Shown here: piece after piece, positions 59,271-64,000 of the stretch
Layout: each line of letters opens with the position of its first letter
Position numbering within the stretch: position 1 is the first letter of the stretch
Assembly (NCBI GenBank): GCA_026826555.1
Contig: JAKSZT010033882.1
Coordinates: 62,001 to 126,000, forward strand
Length of the DNA: 64,000 nt
DNA from: Tolypeutes matacus
Taxonomy: Eukaryota; Chordata; Mammalia; Cingulata; Chlamyphoridae
Direction: 5' to 3'
Notes under the pieces: generated by a model
The model's database searches: none
Seen by the model: only the letters and a program-made list of their open reading frames with translations
Told to the model about the DNA's origin: nothing
Position numbers and translations under genes: made by a program

Positions 59271-60270
59271 ATTTATTTTCTCTACTAAGTTTTGACCTTG
59301 AAACAATCTTAATATAATAAAGAACACATCCTTTTATATCATTCCCAAATAATCCATATCATAATTAATTGGATGCATGCTGTCTTTGACTTTGATTCAG
59401 TCTTTGACTCAGATTCTTTATTCTACAACTTCAAAACTTCTGAGGTCCCCATATTTCTGATCTCACAGTATTACAACCACAAAATTGAGATTATCACGCT
59501 ATTGTTTCATAACAATATCTCAAGGAATTTAGTGAGTTAAAAGTAGATGAGGTTTTTTCCTTTAAAAAAAAAACAGATGAAATAAAATGACTTAGAAATA
59601 TTGTTTATGTTTTCAGAACCTATATTAGTCAATTACAAAGTTAGTATACTGAGTTCTAGATTATTGCATATTCCTATTTTTTAAAACCACTAAACTACAC
59701 CTGTTCTGATGCATATTCTTTTTTGTTTAAATTTTAGTTTGGTTTTGCATGCTCTACACTGGGCTATATACTACTAAACATACTTTTACACTTATAGTTT
59801 GCTCTTAAATTAAATTTATTTTTATTCTTACAAATATGGGTCATTTAAGAGAAAATGACTAAATCTTACATTGTTCAAAAATTTTGTAATTTTTCATTAA
59901 AACAGAATTAATGAATATAAATTACTAGGAAAAGCATTGAAGGGATTTTCTTTTCTGTATTTTCACTACATTTACCCCCAATTTTTAAGTGAAAATAAGC
60001 CATAGTTTGACTTTCATTTCATTGAATAGTTGACTTAGTTAATTTTATCTCTTTTATGTTCTAAAGATGTGAGAAAGGAAAAATGGAAAAACACACTGGG
60101 AATGTTGAAGTACTAGATTGTGCTTCCATCTATTGCTATCTATCTTTTGGATAGTCCATGCCTACTTTTTTAATAAATTGAAGAATTGTTGTGTTTGTCC
60201 TTGTCATCCCTCTGAGTAACTGAGGGAGAAATCCTCAAGGATTCTGAATAAAGAGACCAATGTTAAAAGT
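59271..60270. other. Unassigned AT-rich sequence
   Basis: No recognised feature. Confidence 0.4.
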
Positions 60271-60275
60271 CAAGG

Positions 60276-60480
60276 GGGGAGCAGGTGTAGCACAGTTGGT
60301 TGAGAACCTACTTCTCATATACAAGGTCCCAGTATCAATCTCTGATGCCTGCTGAAAAAAAGGAATAAAAAAAAAATGGGGAGCAGGTTTAGCTAAGTGG
60401 TTGTGGCTGAGCACCTGCATCCCAAGTATGAGGTCAGGGTTCAATCCCTGGTACTTCATAGAAAAACAAGCAAACAAAAG
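60276..60480 (+). mobile_element. Two DAS-type SINE heads in tandem
   Basis: First: GGGGGGAGCAGGTGTAGCACAG, TTGGTTGAGAACC and GGTCCCAGTATCAATCTC, A-rich tail. Second: GGGGAGCAGGTTTAGCTAAG, GGTTGTGGCTGAGCACCTGC and GGGTTCAATCCCTGGTACTTC, tail with ACAAGCAAACAAAAG. The second B box is intact. Confidence 0.75.
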
Positions 60481-61590
60481 TCAAGGAAAGAACAAGGGAG
60501 ATTTTCACTTATGCAGTTATTTTCAAGAGGAAAGAGTGTGACACAAGGGATCTCATTATAATGTTGAACAGAGTTACGAGTATTTAAGACTTCATTTTTC
60601 TCCATATCCCCAGAGATTCTGCCATTTTGAACTTTTTATCACAATGCTCCTTGAAGCTACTAAAAAAATTCAGGCAAATTTCATAGCAGATCACACAGCA
60701 AAATTACCTTTAGTGTTCTCTCTCTTAGAGAAAAAGGACAAAAAAGAACCAACAGTTGTTCAAAATGAACGTGAATCCATTATAAATCACTCACATCTTC
60801 TTTCCTTCTCAGTTGCCAGACAAACATCACGGCAGCATTGGGGAATTACCAGATCACCAAGGACTGGCAATGATTCAAAATCAGTATCTAATACCCTCCT
60901 TCTCCAATGTGCAGCCAACTCATTCAATGTCTGAAATGTCCCTCTGGGGAAGAATCTTGAATTCTATTTTACTGCACAGCAGGATCATTTTTAAAAGTGT
61001 TATCTTCTCCCACAGTTGTGAGGGTCTGAGTCTCGGAATTTGGTTAGGTCTGGAAAATGGGAAGGAGGCCATGAAAACTATATTGATTCGAGTTATGCTT
61101 CTGACCCTAGATCTAGAAATTTCCTCCCATTATAGTCCAACTAATATCTTAATAGGATACCTTAGTATTTCATTCCCAGGAAACTTGTGATAAATTGTCT
61201 ACTGCCACAGATCTCTGTATGCCAAAGCATTCCAGTTACCTGGCTTAATTGTGGTCACTGCTCCCACTTTGTCTATGATGGTTAAGTGGCCCTTGACATC
61301 TAATTTTCCAGGATATCATTAGTCTCAATATCAGGTAACCAGTTCTACTGCTGCATTTCCCACCAGAATCTCTGGACCACAGAAGTCAGATACTATAGAA
61401 CATTTTAAGAATACTGATGCCTTCCCCATCAAGTCACTTCTAAATCCTTGGTGAAGGAAATGTTCTCCAAGTCTTCCATAGGGGCTGCTTAGGCAGTGCC
61501 AACATGTTGCATTAAATAGATTCCAAAATTCCAACATTCGAGAGAAGTTCCAGCATTTCAAACTCACTTAATGCTTTTTTTTTTTTTAGC
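60481..61590. other. Unassigned sequence
   Basis: Plus frames 60644-60934 and 60813-61190 (96 and 125 codons) overlap out of phase and carry no domain motif. Possibly an eroded retroelement; not resolved. Confidence 0.35.
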
Positions 61591-61594
61591 TTTA

Positions 61595-62390
61595 TTTTAA
61601 AAGATGTTTTAGATTACTGAAAAGTTACATGGAAAATATAGGGAATTCCCCCATGTACCCATACCCCTCCACTATTTTTAGTGGGTTCCTAACTTCTGAT
61701 GAAGTTTCTCAAAAATTTCTTTTTATTTTTAAAGAAGCTTTAGATTACATAAATGTTACATAAAAAACATATAGGGGATTCCCATATGCCCCAGCCCTCC
61801 CCTCTACATTTTCCCACATTAACAACATCTTTCATTAATATGGTATATTTGTTACAACTGATCAAAACTTATTGAAGCATTGCTACTAACCATAGACTAT
61901 CGTTTCCATTATGATTTACACTCTTGCCTGCACAATTTTATAGGCTATGACAAAATGTATAATGGCCTGTATCTGTCATTGCAATGTCATGCAGGATAAT
62001 TCCAATGTCCTGAAAATGGCCCCCTTTTATACCTATTCTTCCCTCTCCCTCCCTTCAGAACTTCAGGTGGCCACTGCCTTTATATCAATGATAAAAGTTC
62101 TTCCATTGCTAGAATAATAATGTCTATAATGGAATAATAAAAAGTCTACTTTAGTCCATTGTTCATTCCTCAATTGGGGATTATGGGATCATGATGCCCA
62201 CTCTGTTTCTAATTGAGAGGAGGCTTAGATCCCGTGGGGCAGATGGATGGGACTATCTTGCTTGCAGTTGCAGACAAACTCTGTTCCTTGGATGGGCATT
62301 TTTCATCATCAACCACTTGTTAGTTGTCCTGGGTGAAACTTGGATTACTTTTTGAGTTCAAGTTTTAGTTAGTCAATGTAGAAGAATATC
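61595..62390 (-). mobile_element. L1-3'UTR-like repeats, minus (one short end plus a longer copy)
   Basis: Two 3' ends of the family in a row: TTTTAAAAGATGTTTTAGATTACTG (61607) and TTTTTAAAGAAGCTTTAGATTACAT (61726). The second continues through TTGAAGCATTGCTACTAACC, ATAATGGCCTGTATCTGTC, GGATAATTCCAATGTCC, GGATCATGATGCCCACTC and GTTAGTTGTCCTGGGTG to about 62337, then into a short unassigned join. Confidence 0.7.
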
Positions 62391-62619
62391 CGGGCTACTT
62401 TCAAGTGCTTGAACGGATCCATTGTCTCCTGTGCTCTTGGTGAGAGCACCCATGTCAGTAAAGTCAGATCATACACTGCCAAACATGCTCTCAAACGTCT
62501 GCTGATATGAATTATGAGGAACTGCATCCTTTTTGGAGTAATAGATCATTTTCTCATGGAGCCGTATGTGTGAGTATGCAATGAAATCTCCTATGGTTAT
62601 AATTTCCCTGGATGATTAG

Positions 62620-63480
62620 TGAAGTAGAGCACATTTTCATGTATTGGCATTTGGATAGCCTCTTTTGTTAAGTGACTTTTCTATTGCATTGTATTTTTCT
62701 TTTGATTTGTAGGAATTCTTCATATGTTGTAGGCAGCAGTCCTTTCTTAGATATACCCACACAGGTAAATACACATATTACCTCTTGTAATGGATCTTTT
62801 GATAAACCGATGTTCTTAATTTTACTTCAGTCCATTTGAACCCACTTTTATTATGATTCTTAGTTTTGTGCTTTGTTTAGTAAATCTTTTCTTATTCTAA
62901 ATTCACCAAGAACACCAATAAAAGGTGAATTGTTTTCTCATATATTTGTATCTGCAATCTACTTGAAGTGGATTTTTGTGTATGAGGTCCAGATTAGTTT
63001 TTCTCCTAAAGGATGTCCATTTGACATGGAACCACTTATTGAAAACACTATTCTTTCTCTACTGTGTTGTAGTGTCACATTTGTCATAAATTGGTTGATG
63101 GTATATGTATTGTGACCCTCACCCTTGAGTATAATGTTTGCTGGGAGTTTAATCATTAGTAGGGAAAGGAGTTTGTTTCTATTCCAAGTGTGCTTAGTTT
63201 TTTCCCCATGAATGAGTATTGAAATGAGTTTTCTTACTCGATGGAGATGTTGATATAATTTCTCACTTTTATACTGTCAATGTCATGGGTTAAATTAACA
63301 TTATAATGTGTAGAATGTTAAACCAACCTTACCTTGCATAGTTTGAGAAAATCCACTTGGTCATGATGTATTATCATTTTCTTCATTTCTGGGTTTGATT
63401 TGTTACTATTTAGTGAAGGACTTTTGCATCCATGTCATAAGAGATATTGGTACACAAAGTTCTTTTCTTATAATATCCTT
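62620..63480 (-). mobile_element. Old L1 ORF2 remnant, minus
   Basis: Plus-strand text GTAGGAATTCTTCATATGTTG, TTTTTGTGTATGAGGTCCAGATTAG, TTGAAAACACTATTCTTTCTC, TGTTAAACCAACCTTACCTTGCA, CCACTTGGTCATGATGTATTATC and TTTTGCATCCATGTCATAAGAGATATTGG is the reverse of L1 ORF2 from near its 3' end back towards the palm, with internal deletions (the block that should lie near 63200 is missing). Confidence 0.78.
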
Positions 63481-64000
63481 GTAAAATTTTGAATTCAACA
63501 TTGTGCTAACCTTTTAAAATGTTAATAAATATGTAACATTTACTTATTACCAACTTACCAATTATTTATGAAGCTGTTGGATGAATAAAAAAATTTGCAG
63601 CCAAGAATGATTTATTAACATTGAAATCATATCATTTATGTCCAATTTGTTCCTAAACTTAATTTTTGTATCCTAATTTTCAGAAAGACCTGATTCATGT
63701 AAAAAAAAAAATAGGTACAAATAGAAATGTATCTTAGTGAATTGGTTATATCAGCATTATTTGAAAGTAATCAGAGATGGCAGGAGTACTTGGCATCTTC
63801 AAAAAGATGTTTTCCTCTTAATAGGAACAGATTTGTGAGCCATAGCTAAAAATTTAAACCTGGCATATTGAATTTATGCATTTTTCTTACAGTATCACAA
63901 TAGTATAAAGATATGTTGTGAGTCATAAATTGAATCAATTGAATGCTTCTCCCCCTTAACATAAAACTTGTACTTCATGAAAACTGCTTTGTAGCCACAG
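63481..64000. other. Unassigned AT-rich sequence
   Basis: No recognised feature. Confidence 0.4.

Noticed and set aside
60395..60460. tRNA gene, because of an intact B box GGTTCAATCC
   Set aside because: It is the head of a SINE with an A-rich tail; no cloverleaf or acceptor stem pairing is kept.
1..64000. CRISPR array, bacterial operon or phage system
   Set aside because: No spaced identical repeats, no Shine-Dalgarno-led gene runs, and the content is plainly mammalian.

Overview
The window is mammalian genomic DNA. The bases suggest an armadillo or another xenarthran: several tRNA-headed short interspersed elements match what I know as the DAS-SINE family of the nine-banded armadillo (about 31.80-32.17, 34.49-34.70, 53.78-54.15 and 60.28-60.48 kb). 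They sit beside ancient pan-mammalian MIR, MER5 and L1 relics. The species call is inference from repeat type. A 400-base run of N (20946-21345) shows this is draft assembly.

The only recognisable host genes are three class II olfactory receptor (OR) coding exons, all resembling OR family 2, and none is open as it stands. At 0.4-0.84 kb (minus) is a 5' fragment with one stop that breaks off after TM3. At 26.28-27.20 kb (plus) is a full-length receptor with one in-frame TAA, a DRY-to-DSY change and an intact-looking splice acceptor just upstream. At 51.55-52.49 kb (plus) is a full-length receptor with a one-base deletion. The stretch therefore looks like the edge of an OR cluster made of decaying copies, with the usual intronless coding exons, AT-rich surroundings and heavy retroelement load.

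Most of the rest is retroelements. 5.35-8.64 kb is an L1 ORF2 fragment. 9.68-14.98 kb is a gamma-type endogenous retrovirus with two about 600-bp LTRs, a 4-bp target duplication, an integrase C-terminus and the end of a transmembrane envelope segment, with much of pol and env missing. 16-20 kb, 27.97-30.15 kb, 40.56-43.17 kb and 61.6-62.4 kb carry repeated copies of one long AT-rich non-coding repeat that shares its 3' end between copies. At 17.3-18.2 kb it runs on directly from L1 ORF2-like sequence, so I read it as the long 3' untranslated region of a lineage-specific L1. 36.05-40.24 kb is a minus-strand L1 derivative with a 5' end, duplicated 5' monomers, ORF1, a large internal deletion of ORF2 and a matched 10-bp target duplication.

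Remaining stretches (about 22.5-26.1, 32.2-36.0, 43.2-51.4, 52.5-61.5 and 63.5-64 kb) show only short relics, simple repeats or no structure I can assign. No functional protein gene, RNA gene or CRISPR array is supported. Long open frames outside the ORs are antisense to L1 ORF1, lie inside repeats, or run through the N gap.
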